DNA of 64,000 bases, from assembly GCF_020510585.1 (NCBI RefSeq), contig NZ_CP075190.1:3842001-3906000 (forward strand), in the 5' to 3' direction. The notes under the pieces are model-generated. The model did no database searches, was not told the DNA's origin, and worked only from the letters and a program-made list of their open reading frames with translations. Origin of the DNA: Ferribacterium limneticum (GTDB lineage Bacteria; Pseudomonadota; Gammaproteobacteria; Burkholderiales; Rhodocyclaceae). The first letter of the stretch is position 1. Each line of letters begins with the position of its first letter. The translations under genes and the position numbers were made by a program. This document shows, one piece after another, positions 9,094 to 16,089 of the stretch.

Positions 9094-9115
9094 CGAAGGT
9101 TTTCCGTGCAAAGTT

Positions 9116-9904
9116 TCAGGCGTTCTTGACCAGCGCTTTGGCCGGCACCCACTGGCGGCGACTGACCGGCAGCTTTTCCGGTGCGCCACGCAGCAGCGCC
9201 CAGCCATAGGCTTCGGCATCGTCGCCAGCGGCCTTTTCGAAACCGGCCAGCGCCGCCTTGGCGACCAGCACGGCGCGGTGCAGACGCAGAAAGCGCTCGG
9301 CAAACTCGGTTTCGAGATGAGCCAGCGTATCGTCAAGCAGGTACTCACGCTCCTTGGTCCGGGCGGTGACGTACTTGAGGTCGGCCTTGAAATAGAGCAC
9401 TTCGCCGATTGGCACGAGTAGCAAGCGGCCGCGTTCGTGGCAGGAGAGGTGGGTCCGTCCGCTGCCGCGCATTTCGTGGCCGATGCCGGCGAGCAGCGCG
9501 GCATCCGGCGGCGGCCCAGGCACTTTCTGCAGGGCCGCGAGCAAGCGTTGGGTGCGCACGGGCTTGAGCAGGTAATCGACGGCGTTGAGGTCGAAGGCCT
9601 GCACGGCATAGTTGTCGTAAGCAGTGGTAAAAATAACGGCCGGCGGTTTTTCAAGGCGGCCGAGATGGGTTGCCAGTTCGATGCCGTCCATGCCCGGCAT
9701 GCGGATATCGGCGAGCACCACGTCGACCGGCTTGTCGCGCAGGATGTCGAGAGCCGCCAGGCCGTTGCCAGCCTCGCCGACGACTTCGCTCGGCAATTGT
9801 CCGGCAATGTCGGAGAGCAAGGCACGCAGGCGGTCGCGCGCCAGCGGCTCGTCATCGACGAGCAGAACCTTCAGCGGGCTGGCGTGGACTTGCGGCGTTG
9901 GCAT
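9116..9904 (-). CDS. algR: LytTR-family response regulator (AlgR-like)
   Basis: The 262-residue product carries an N-terminal receiver domain (KVLLVDDEP with Asp17/18, phosphoacceptor Asp66 in VVLADIRMPG, a TTAYD motif and LLKPV) and a C-terminal LytTR DNA-binding domain (about residues 150-255, with RTHLSCHERGR, LYFKADLKYV and RFLRLHRAVLV). Proteins of this type bind DNA as transcription regulators. Its start lies 34 nt inside the end of the kinase gene algZ, so the two are coupled. In Pseudomonas the homologous pair lies between argH and hemC, as it roughly does here. Confidence 0.88.
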   Translation of the reverse strand: MPTPQVHASPLKVLLVDDEPLARDRLRALLSDIAGQLPSEVVGEAGNGLAALDILRDKPVDVVLADIRMPGMDGIELATHLGRLEKPPAVIFTTAYDNYAVQAFDLNAVDYLLKPVRTQRLLAALQKVPGPPPDAALLAGIGHEMRGSGRTHLSCHERGRLLLVPIGEVLYFKADLKYVTARTKEREYLLDDTLAHLETEFAERFLRLHRAVLVAKAALAGFEKAAGDDAEAYGWALLRGAPEKLPVSRRQWVPAKALVKNA

Positions 9905-10896
9905 GGCAGGACGATGCGAACCTCATAGAAATTGTCGCCCGTCTCGATTTCCAGACGGGCTTCGAGATCGTAATACAAGGCCAGCCGTTCGCGGATGTTG
10001 GCCACCGCTATCTGGTTGCCAGCGGCATGATGGACCTGACCGACGGTCGGATTGGCGACGGAGATGAGCAGTTCCTGGCCGCGCTGTTCGATGCTGATGC
10101 GTACCGTACCGCCTTCCGGTGACGGCTCGATGCCGTGATAGACCGCATTCTCAAGCAGAGGCTGCAGCATGAGCGGCGGAATCGGCAGGTCCAGCGAAAT
10201 TGGCCCGATTTTCCAGTCGACTGCCAGACGTTCGCCCAAGCGCAGGTTTTCGAGTTCAAGATATTGTTTGCCGAGGGCGATTTCGTCGGCCAGGCTAACC
10301 AGTTCGCCGGGGTCGCGCATGGCGGCGCGAAAGAGGTCGGACAGCGACTCCAGCGCCTCCTCGGCCTGCTGCGGCCGGGCACGGATCAGCGACAGCACGG
10401 CGTTCAGCGAATTGAACAGGAAGTGTGGCCGGATGCGCGCATTCAGTGCGGCCAGCCGCGCCTCGCTGAGAACCGGCGAGAAGGCGCGCGAGCGCAGGTC
10501 GAAATAGACCAGAAGCAAAGCCGTGGCGGACACGGCCAGCAGAACGGCACGCCAGGCGCTGCCGCCGTCGGCCAGCCCGAGGGAAGTTGCGTAGAGAAAC
10601 AAGGCGGCCGCGATGCCGCCGGCCAGGGCCAGCACACAAGCCTGGCCGAGACGCAGCGGCAGACGCCACAGGAGATCGCGCAACAAGGACAGCAAGCCGA
10701 GACCGATCAGCAACAGCGGCTGGACGACCGCCGCCAGTTCAATGTAATGCCCGGCCCAGCCGGCCAGATCGGGCGCCTGCACCAGCGCGGCCAGGGCGGC
10801 CAGCACATTGATACCGAGCAGGACGCGCAGCATGACCCCGAAATTGCGCCAGTCGGGCAGGGGGTGGGTTGCAGGAAAGTGCCGTATACTTGTCAT
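9871..10896 (-). CDS. algZ: Sensor histidine kinase of the LytS/AlgZ type
   Basis: From the ATG at 10896 the product has 341 residues. Four hydrophobic helices lie between about residues 22 and 132. A His_kinase domain follows with RPHFLFNSLNAV (likely phospho-His158), and then an ATPase domain with PPLMLQPLLENAVYHGI. It is a five-or-fewer-helix membrane kinase of the LytS class that pairs with LytTR regulators; its signal is unknown. It is divergent from argH with 57 bp between the starts, so the two share a promoter region. A longer frame running back through argH is a shadow. Confidence 0.87.
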   Translation of the reverse strand: MTSIRHFPATHPLPDWRNFGVMLRVLLGINVLAALAALVQAPDLAGWAGHYIELAAVVQPLLLIGLGLLSLLRDLLWRLPLRLGQACVLALAGGIAAALFLYATSLGLADGGSAWRAVLLAVSATALLLVYFDLRSRAFSPVLSEARLAALNARIRPHFLFNSLNAVLSLIRARPQQAEEALESLSDLFRAAMRDPGELVSLADEIALGKQYLELENLRLGERLAVDWKIGPISLDLPIPPLMLQPLLENAVYHGIEPSPEGGTVRISIEQRGQELLISVANPTVGQVHHAAGNQIAVANIRERLALYYDLEARLEIETGDNFYEVRIVLPCQRRKSTPAR

Positions 10897-10953
10897 CTTT
10901 GTGCGGGTTTGTTCCAAATTCGTCGCCGATTTGCCCCATTCTAGACCAGAGTC

Positions 10954-12342
10954 ATGACTTCCAACGCCAATCAATACACCTGGGCCGGACGCTTCTCCGA
11001 GCCGGTTTCCGATCTCGTCAAACGCTATACCGCCTCGGTCGATTTCGACCAGCGCATGTGGCGTCAGGACATCCGCGGTTCGCTGGCCCACGCCCGCATG
11101 CTGGCCAAACAGGGCATCATCGCCGCCGCCGACCTCGCCGACATCGAACGCGGCATGGCCATCGTCACCACGGAAATCGAATCCGGCCAGTTCGAATGGT
11201 CACTTGATCTGGAAGACGTGCACCTCAACATCGAGAAGCGCCTGACCGCAATCGTCGGCGATGCCGGCAAGCGCCTGCATACCGGCCGCTCGCGCAACGA
11301 CCAGGTGGCCACCGACATCCGCCTCTACCTGCGCGACTCGATCGACGACATCCTCGTCCTGATCAAGGCTTTCCGCAGCGCGCTGGTCGATCTGGCCGAG
11401 AAGGAAGCCGCCACGCCGATGCCCGGCTTCACGCACCTGCAGGTCGCCCAGCCGGTCACTTTCGGCCACCACATGCTGGCCTATTTCGAAATGTTCGGCC
11501 GCGATGCCGAGCGCTTCGTCGATTGCCGCAAGCGCGTCAGCCGCCTGCCGCTCGGCGCCGCCGCACTGGCCGGCACGACCTACCCGATCGACCGTGAATT
11601 TGTCGCCGAACAACTGGGCTTCGAAGGCGTCTGCGAAAACTCGCTCGATGCCGTGTCGGATCGCGACTTCGCCATCGAGTTCACCTCGGGCTGCGCCCTG
11701 CTCATGATGCACATCAGCCGCCTCTCCGAAGAACTGGTCATGTGGATGAGCCCGCGCATCGGCTTCATCCAGATCGCCGACCGCTTCTGCACCGGCTCGT
11801 CGATCATGCCGCAAAAGAAGAATCCGGACGTGCCGGAACTGGCTCGCGGCAAAACCGGCCGCGTCTATGGCCAGCTAATGAGCCTGCTCACCCTCATGAA
11901 GTCGCAACCGCTGGCCTACAACAAGGACAACCAGGAAGACAAGGAACCGCTGTTCGACGCCGTCGACACGGTAACCGACACGCTGCGCATCTTCGCCGAC
12001 ATGGCCGGTGGCATCACCGTCCGTGCCGAAAACATGAAGGCAGCGCTGACCCAGGGCTTCGCCACGGCCACCGACCTCGCCGACTATCTGGTCAAGAAGG
12101 GCCTGCCCTTCCGCGACGCCCACGAAGCCGTCGGCCATGCCGTCAAGGCCGCCGAGCAGAAGGGCGTCGACCTGCCACAACTGACGCTCGAAGAAATCCG
12201 CGCCTTCTGCCCGCAAGTCGAAAATGACGTGTTTTCCGTGTTGACCGTGGAAGGCTCGCTGGCTAGCCGCAATCACATCGGCGGCACCGCACCGGCTCAG
12301 GTCAAGGCCGCCATCGCCCGCGCCCGCCAACGTCTGGGCTGA
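10954..12342 (+). CDS. argH: Argininosuccinate lyase
   Basis: The 462-residue product has the fumarase/aspartase superfamily signature [11 protein letters not shown] at residue 281, plus [13 protein letters not shown] and [10 protein letters not shown] near the N-terminus and the C-terminal [13 protein letters not shown] segment. It splits argininosuccinate into arginine and fumarate, the last step of arginine synthesis. Length and motifs are complete. It is transcribed away from algZ and is followed by a strong intrinsic terminator (12361-12394), so it is probably a single-gene unit. Confidence 0.97.
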   Translation: MTSNANQYTWAGRFSEPVSDLVKRYTASVDFDQRMWRQDIRGSLAHARMLAKQGIIAAADLADIERGMAIVTTEIESGQFEWSLDLEDVHLNIEKRLTAIVGDAGKRLHTGRSRNDQVATDIRLYLRDSIDDILVLIKAFRSALVDLAEKEAATPMPGFTHLQVAQPVTFGHHMLAYFEMFGRDAERFVDCRKRVSRLPLGAAALAGTTYPIDREFVAEQLGFEGVCENSLDAVSDRDFAIEFTSGCALLMMHISRLSEELVMWMSPRIGFIQIADRFCTGSSIMPQKKNPDVPELARGKTGRVYGQLMSLLTLMKSQPLAYNKDNQEDKEPLFDAVDTVTDTLRIFADMAGGITVRAENMKAALTQGFATATDLADYLVKKGLPFRDAHEAVGHAVKAAEQKGVDLPQLTLEEIRAFCPQVENDVFSVLTVEGSLASRNHIGGTAPAQVKAAIARARQRLG

Positions 12343-12360
12343 TCCGCCAAGCTGGACAGA

Positions 12361-12394
12361 AAAGACCGCCGGTTCGCGCCGGCGGTCTTTTTTT
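12361..12394 (+). terminator. Intrinsic terminator of argH
   Basis: A perfect 12-bp stem (AAAGACCGCCGG / CCGGCGGTCTTT) with loop TTCGCG is followed by more T residues, starting 18 nt after the argH stop. This is a textbook Rho-independent terminator. Confidence 0.9.
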
Positions 12395-12428
12395 GCGCCG
12401 AACGAATTAGAGGTTTAACATATAAGCA

Positions 12429-12455
12429 AACGTTGATATTTCAATATCCGACGTT
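12429..12455. promoter_or_regulatory. AT-rich palindrome upstream of the OsmC-like gene
   Basis: Nested dyads lie 30 nt before the start codon: outer arms AACGT / ACGTT and inner arms GATATT / AATATC around TC. The region is much more AT-rich than its surroundings. It could be the operator of a redox-responsive repressor for the downstream gene; this is inference from symmetry and position only. Confidence 0.4.
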
Positions 12456-12484
12456 ATCCTATAACTAAACCAAGGCAGATCAGC

Positions 12485-12862
12485 ATGTACTCAACCGTTG
12501 TCGACAACACCCCGCTCATCAAGGTGAGCAGCGCCAAACACGAAGCCAATTACTCTGTAAACGGTTCCCTGATGAACCCGCTCGAAGCCTTCTACGCCTC
12601 GCTCGCCGCCTGCGCGGCGGTCTATGCCAAGAAAGCCTGCAAGGAACTCGGCATCCCCGCCGCCGGCATCGAAATCGGCTGCAAGCCGTTCGCCGGCACC
12701 GGCGGTCCGCTGACCCTGGCCCGATTCAAGACCGAGGTGCGCTTCCCCGAGCATTTCAGCGCCGAGCAGAAGGCCAAAATCCTCGAGAGCATCGCCTATT
12801 GCGCCGTCAAGGATATAGTCGCCAACGGCCCGGCCATCGATTTTCAGGTCGCCGAGGCCTGA
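12485..12862 (+). CDS. OsmC-family protein
   Basis: The 125-residue product has the OsmC/Ohr fold signatures: NPLEAFYASLAACAAV with Cys43 and, in the C-terminal half, ESIAYCAVKD with Cys106. These match the two reactive cysteines of thiol-dependent peroxidases of this family. The N-terminal beta-domain is shorter than in OsmC and Ohr themselves, so it is a generic YhfA-like OsmC protein. A likely ribosome site AAGGCAG precedes the ATG. It stands alone, with an AT-rich palindromic promoter region before it and a repeat copy plus terminator after it. Confidence 0.82.
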   Translation: MYSTVVDNTPLIKVSSAKHEANYSVNGSLMNPLEAFYASLAACAAVYAKKACKELGIPAAGIEIGCKPFAGTGGPLTLARFKTEVRFPEHFSAEQKAKILESIAYCAVKDIVANGPAIDFQVAEA

Positions 12863-12873
12863 GGCCAGCCAAT

Positions 12874-12909
12874 CCCACGGTCAACCGGAAATTTCGGCCA
12901 AAAACAAAA
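12874..12909 (+). repeat. Dispersed GGTCAACCGG repeat, copy 3 (3' of the OsmC-like gene)
   Basis: The core starts at 12877 (ACGGTCAACCGGAAA) and is followed by TTTCGGCCAAAAA. It lies 12 nt after the stop of the plus-strand gene, is sense to it, and runs directly into the terminator at 12901. Confidence 0.85.
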
Positions 12910-12938
12910 AACCGGGGCAAGCCCCGGTTTTTTGTTTT
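12901..12938. terminator. Bidirectional terminator between the OsmC-like gene and grxD
   Basis: Perfect 17-nt arms (AAAACAAAAAACCGGGG and its complement) around loop CAAG give a T-run in both directions. It serves both convergent genes. Confidence 0.9.
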
Positions 12939-12951
12939 GCCGGCCGGAAAC

Positions 12952-13272
12952 TCAGGCGGCGATGCCTTCGAGCATCTGCTGCAGTTCGCCGGTCTGGTAC
13001 ATCTCTTTCATGATGTCGCAGCCGCCGACAAACTCGCCCTTGATGTAGAGCTGCGGGACTGTCGGCCAGTTGGCGTATTCCTTGACGCCATTGCGGATTT
13101 CTTCGTCGGCCAGCACGTTGACCGTGACGAAGTCTTCAACGCCGCAGACCTTGAGGATCTGCACGGCCGTTGCCGAAAAGCCGCACTGCGGAAACTGGGC
13201 GTCGCCCTTCATGTAGAGGACGACCGGGTTGCCGGTCACGGTGGCGTGGATGCGTTGTTGAACGTCGGACAT
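12952..13272 (-). CDS. grxD: Monothiol glutaredoxin Grx4
   Basis: The 106-residue product has the monothiol active site PQCGFS (Cys30) and the WPTVPQLYIKGEFVGGCDI segment with the cis-proline and glutathione-binding residues. Proteins of this type carry a [2Fe-2S] cluster shared with glutathione or BolA and deliver it to target proteins. It lies 14 nt downstream of prmC, in the order prmC-grxD usual for betaproteobacteria, and ends at a shared terminator. Confidence 0.95.
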   Translation of the reverse strand: MSDVQQRIHATVTGNPVVLYMKGDAQFPQCGFSATAVQILKVCGVEDFVTVNVLADEEIRNGVKEYANWPTVPQLYIKGEFVGGCDIMKEMYQTGELQQMLEGIAA

Positions 13273-13286
13273 GAACTTCTCCTGAT

Positions 13287-14132
13287 TTAAAGATGGGCGC
13301 CTGAAACACGGTCGATGCCGGCCAGGTCGGGGAAAGTGGATGCGGCTTTGAACCCCGCAGCGGTCAATAAGTTCCGGCTCGCTTTACCCTGATCGTAGCC
13401 GTGCTCGAACAGCAGCCAGCCACCGGGGTTCAGATGGGCTGGCGCGTCAGCCACGATGCGCCGGATGCAGGCCAGGCCGTCGCCCCCGGCCTCCTGGTCG
13501 GTCAGCGCCATTTGCGGCTCGAAGGGCAGACCGTTGAGGGCCAGATGCGGGTCGCCATCGGCGACGTAGGGCGGGTTGGAAACAATCATATCGAAGCGCT
13601 CACCAAGCACCGGCGCCAGCCAGTCGCCGGCGCGGAAATCGATCCTGGCACCGATCCGGCCGGCATTATTGCGCGCCACGGCAATCGCATCACGCGACAG
13701 GTCGACCGCAGCAACCTTCGCCTGCGGACATTCAAGCGCCAGCGAAATGGCAACGATGCCCGAGCCCGTGCCGAGATCGACGAGCGTGGGTGCGGCCAGT
13801 CCCTGCAACTTTTCGAGCGCCAGTTCGATCAGTACTTCGGTCTCCGGACGCGGGATCAGAACGGCCGGCGACACCTGAAAAACCCGCCCGCGAAACTCGG
13901 CCTCGCCGGTCAGGTAAGCCAGCGGCTCGCCTCTCGCCCGCCGTGCCAAAAATTCGTCAAACGCTTGTTGTGCCGGGAATTCGAGGACTCTTTCCGGAGA
14001 CATCAACAACTCGGTGTGGCGACAGCCGGCGACGTATTCGAGCAGCAGTCGCGCGTCAAGCCGCGCTGACTCGATTCCCGCTTCGGCGAGCTGTTTCTGC
14101 CCCTTGCGCCAGTTTTCACCTAGTGACTGCAC
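13287..14132 (-). CDS. prmC: Release factor glutamine methyltransferase
   Basis: A GTG at 14132 gives 281 residues, close to the family norm; a longer frame from 14249 adds an unrelated tail and crosses a hairpin. Motifs are the N-terminal helical domain (ARLDARLLLEYV), the SAM loop VDLGTGSGIVAISLA, and the catalytic NPPY (SNPPYVADGD), which holds the target glutamine side chain. It N5-methylates the GGQ glutamine of RF1 and RF2. In related genomes it follows prfA; here prfA is 4.4 kb away, beyond an inserted three-gene cassette. A minus-strand terminator-like hairpin (14154-14179) lies directly upstream. Confidence 0.92.
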   Translation of the reverse strand: MQSLGENWRKGQKQLAEAGIESARLDARLLLEYVAGCRHTELLMSPERVLEFPAQQAFDEFLARRARGEPLAYLTGEAEFRGRVFQVSPAVLIPRPETEVLIELALEKLQGLAAPTLVDLGTGSGIVAISLALECPQAKVAAVDLSRDAIAVARNNAGRIGARIDFRAGDWLAPVLGERFDMIVSNPPYVADGDPHLALNGLPFEPQMALTDQEAGGDGLACIRRIVADAPAHLNPGGWLLFEHGYDQGKASRNLLTAAGFKAASTFPDLAGIDRVSGAHL

Positions 14133-14153
14133 TGCAAACTTTCGGAATGAATG

Positions 14154-14179
14154 AAAAAGGCCGTCAGTACGGCCGTTTT
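14154..14179 (-). terminator. Terminator-like hairpin just upstream of prmC
   Basis: A GGCCGT / ACGGCC stem with loop CAGT is followed on the minus strand by TTTTT. It is weaker in the plus direction (GTTTTGATT). It lies 22 nt before the prmC start, so it either stops transcripts arriving from the inserted region or acts as a leader attenuator. Confidence 0.6.
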
Positions 14180-14358
14180 GATTATACCGGCGGGGCCGGC
14201 AAGCCCCTAGCGAGAAGGGGTGCGACGATATGCCACATTCATTGACCAACCCGTGCGCCCTAAACTGGCCGCCTCAAAATCCAGCCGCATGATCCGTCAT
14301 GGCCGAATGCGACTGTTTGTGCACGAGTCACCAGTTTTCAACAACAAGGGGAGCATCA

Positions 14359-15201
14359 ATGTTTGATAAAAAAATCCGGAATGCGCTGGCATTTGGCGCG
14401 CTTGCTGCCGCATCCATCGGCCATGCCACGGCCGTTGCCGAAAGCTATGCCGTTGCACCGACGTGGATGCCGATGACCATGCTCGTCGTCTCGTTCGACA
14501 CTGCCAGCCAGAAACTGGATGTTGCAGATCAAAGCACCCAAGGGAACAAAGGCCCCGGTGGCATCTATCCCTCGAACCCCGTCAAACTCGGCATCAACAC
14601 GGACTCGATGGGCAAGCCAGACCTGTCTGCCACGACCTTCGCCAACTACGACCCAACGCAACCGTGGTCGGTGCTGCAAAACGCTGCGTTCAGTCGGCAA
14701 CTAGGCTGGTGGGCCGGCAGCGGCACTGCGAATGTAACGCTGCAGACGAACATTGAGACAGCCTACGGCACGGGTGCCAGCATCTGGATCGAAGCAGTTT
14801 CGCAGTCGGCAGGACTGGAGACTTACCTCGCTGTCGGCAAGTCTGGTGTCAATGCAGACAACACGACCACAGTCGATCCCTTGGCCGGCGGCTATTCAGG
14901 CATTTTTGGCACAGCCGGAAGCGCCACCAAATGGCAGTGGGACTACAAGATGGATCACAACACCTATGCCGTTCCACTGGCATACCTCAGCCCGAACCAG
15001 TTGTATTCAGCCACCTACAAGGTTTACATCGGCGACAGCACGGGCAGCGAGCTTGCCGCCGCTTCCGGCGCGAGCACGCTGGAAACCTGGCAATGGCAGG
15101 CCCCCGCCGTTATGCCGGTACCGGAACCCGAAACCTACGCCATGTTCATGGCCGGCCTCGGGCTGATCGGTTTAATTGCCCGTCGCCGCAAGACGAACTG
15201 A
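14359..15201 (+). CDS. Secreted PEP-CTERM protein, first gene of the copper-receptor cassette
   Basis: The ATG at 14359 (ribosome site AAGGGGAG) gives 280 residues. A signal peptide ends near residue 27, and a Met-rich start of the mature part follows (TWMPMTMLVV). A beta-rich body of unknown family comes next, and the C-terminus is a full PEP-CTERM sorting signal: PVPEPETYAMFMAG, a hydrophobic helix, and ARRRK. Such proteins are exported by Sec and cleaved by an exosortase at the membrane. I do not recognise the body; it contains many Trp, Tyr and Gly residues but no cysteine. It is the first of three plus-strand genes leading to an OprC-like receptor. The 226 bp upstream, shared with prmC, hold only the hairpin at 14154. 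Confidence 0.85.
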   Translation: MFDKKIRNALAFGALAAASIGHATAVAESYAVAPTWMPMTMLVVSFDTASQKLDVADQSTQGNKGPGGIYPSNPVKLGINTDSMGKPDLSATTFANYDPTQPWSVLQNAAFSRQLGWWAGSGTANVTLQTNIETAYGTGASIWIEAVSQSAGLETYLAVGKSGVNADNTTTVDPLAGGYSGIFGTAGSATKWQWDYKMDHNTYAVPLAYLSPNQLYSATYKVYIGDSTGSELAAASGASTLETWQWQAPAVMPVPEPETYAMFMAGLGLIGLIARRRKTN

Positions 15202-15208
15202 TATCTGC

Positions 15209-15236
15209 GGCCAGCGCGCCGGAAGGCGCGCCGGCC
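15209..15236 (+). other. Intercistronic stem-loop between the two PEP-CTERM genes
   Basis: A 12-bp GC-rich stem with one mismatch (GGCCAGCGCGCC / GGCGCGCCGGCC, loop GGAA) starts 8 nt after the stop. No T-run follows, so it probably trims or stabilises the upstream message rather than ending transcription. Confidence 0.55.
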
Positions 15237-15291
15237 GTCGGTGACAGACGCGGGTGGTCTTTCACCCGAGAACCGTAGGAAAGGAATAGCC

Positions 15292-16020
15292 ATGAAAAAA
15301 ATGCTTTTAATCAGTAGCGCACTGGCAATGCTAGGCGTCGTCCAGGTAGCCGAGGCCTCTGTCAGCACCTATAACATCACGGAAACCTTCAAGGAACCGG
15401 ATACCGATCCGCGCGATACGATATTCATCGGCTCGTTCGACTTCGATAACGTGACCAAGACTGTCACCAACCTCAAGGGCATCCTGAGCGAATCGATGAC
15501 CGGCCACCAGGTTGCCTATCCCAACGACGACATGACCTGGCTGACGCTCAATTATCAGTTGTCGTCGATTGCAGTCGACACCAACGGTGACAACATCAAC
15601 GATGGCCTGCTGGTCACCACCTTCCTGAATAACAGCACCGATACATTCTCGACAATGGGCGGTGGAAATGGATGGGAACCCGGCTCGGGGTATGCCCTCT
15701 ATTCCGGGTTCCCCGGCCCCAATCCCGGCAACGCCTATGCCAGGATTTTCGTGAACATGACGAATCCTCTGGCGCCATTGACGCAAGCCCAGATCGACAA
15801 GCTGGCCTATGCCGACTGCGCACCGGGCGGCATGATGATGGCGACCTGCATGACCGGGACGACCGTGGCTGGCTATGGCGCCATCGGCTCAATGAGCGGC
15901 TATCCAGTGTCACAGGAGATCACCCTCGCCCCGGTTCCCGAACCAGAAACCTACGCCATGTTGATGGCCGGCCTCGGGCTGATCGGCTTTGTTGCCCGCA
16001 AACGGCGCAAGAACGGCTGA
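15292..16020 (+). CDS. Second secreted PEP-CTERM protein, with a Cys/Met-rich loop
   Basis: The ATG at 15292 follows a strong ribosome site (AGGAAAGGA) and gives 242 residues. A signal peptide ends near VAEAS (residue 23). A beta-rich body follows with acidic runs (EPDTDPRDT, DTNGDNIND), and the C-terminus is a PEP-CTERM signal (PVPEPETYAMLMAG, hydrophobic helix, ARKRRK). Near residues 180-200 is CAPGGMMMATCM, a dense cluster of Cys and Met that looks able to bind copper(I). It shares no clear similarity with the first protein outside the sorting signal. It lies between the first PEP-CTERM gene and the TonB receptor, with hairpins on both sides. Confidence 0.83.
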   Translation: MKKMLLISSALAMLGVVQVAEASVSTYNITETFKEPDTDPRDTIFIGSFDFDNVTKTVTNLKGILSESMTGHQVAYPNDDMTWLTLNYQLSSIAVDTNGDNINDGLLVTTFLNNSTDTFSTMGGGNGWEPGSGYALYSGFPGPNPGNAYARIFVNMTNPLAPLTQAQIDKLAYADCAPGGMMMATCMTGTTVAGYGAIGSMSGYPVSQEITLAPVPEPETYAMLMAGLGLIGFVARKRRKNG

Positions 16021-16027
16021 CTTTGGC

Positions 16028-16056
16028 GGTCTGCGCGCCGCCTTGGGGCGCAGACC
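16028..16056 (+). other. Intercistronic stem-loop before the TonB receptor gene
   Basis: Nine-bp arms (GGTCTGCGC / GCGCAGACC) lie 7 nt after the stop of the second PEP-CTERM gene. Without a T-run it resembles the hairpin at 15209, as if each gene of the cassette ended in a processing or attenuating loop. Confidence 0.5.
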
Positions 16057-16089
16057 ACAGCCCTGCAATTTCAACGATGTCAGGCAATT

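Noticed and set aside
9094..9855. Apparent fusion of a second domain to the zinc-ribbon glutaredoxin
   Set aside because: The open frame upstream of 9093 is antisense-frame read-through in algR; the zinc-ribbon start is clear and the extension has no domain pattern.
12226..12252. Possible 14th repeat copy in argH (TTTTCCGTGTTGACCGTGGAAG)
   Set aside because: It lacks the CGG/CCG dyad, would be the only antisense copy, and encodes a normal conserved ArgH segment (VLTVEGS).
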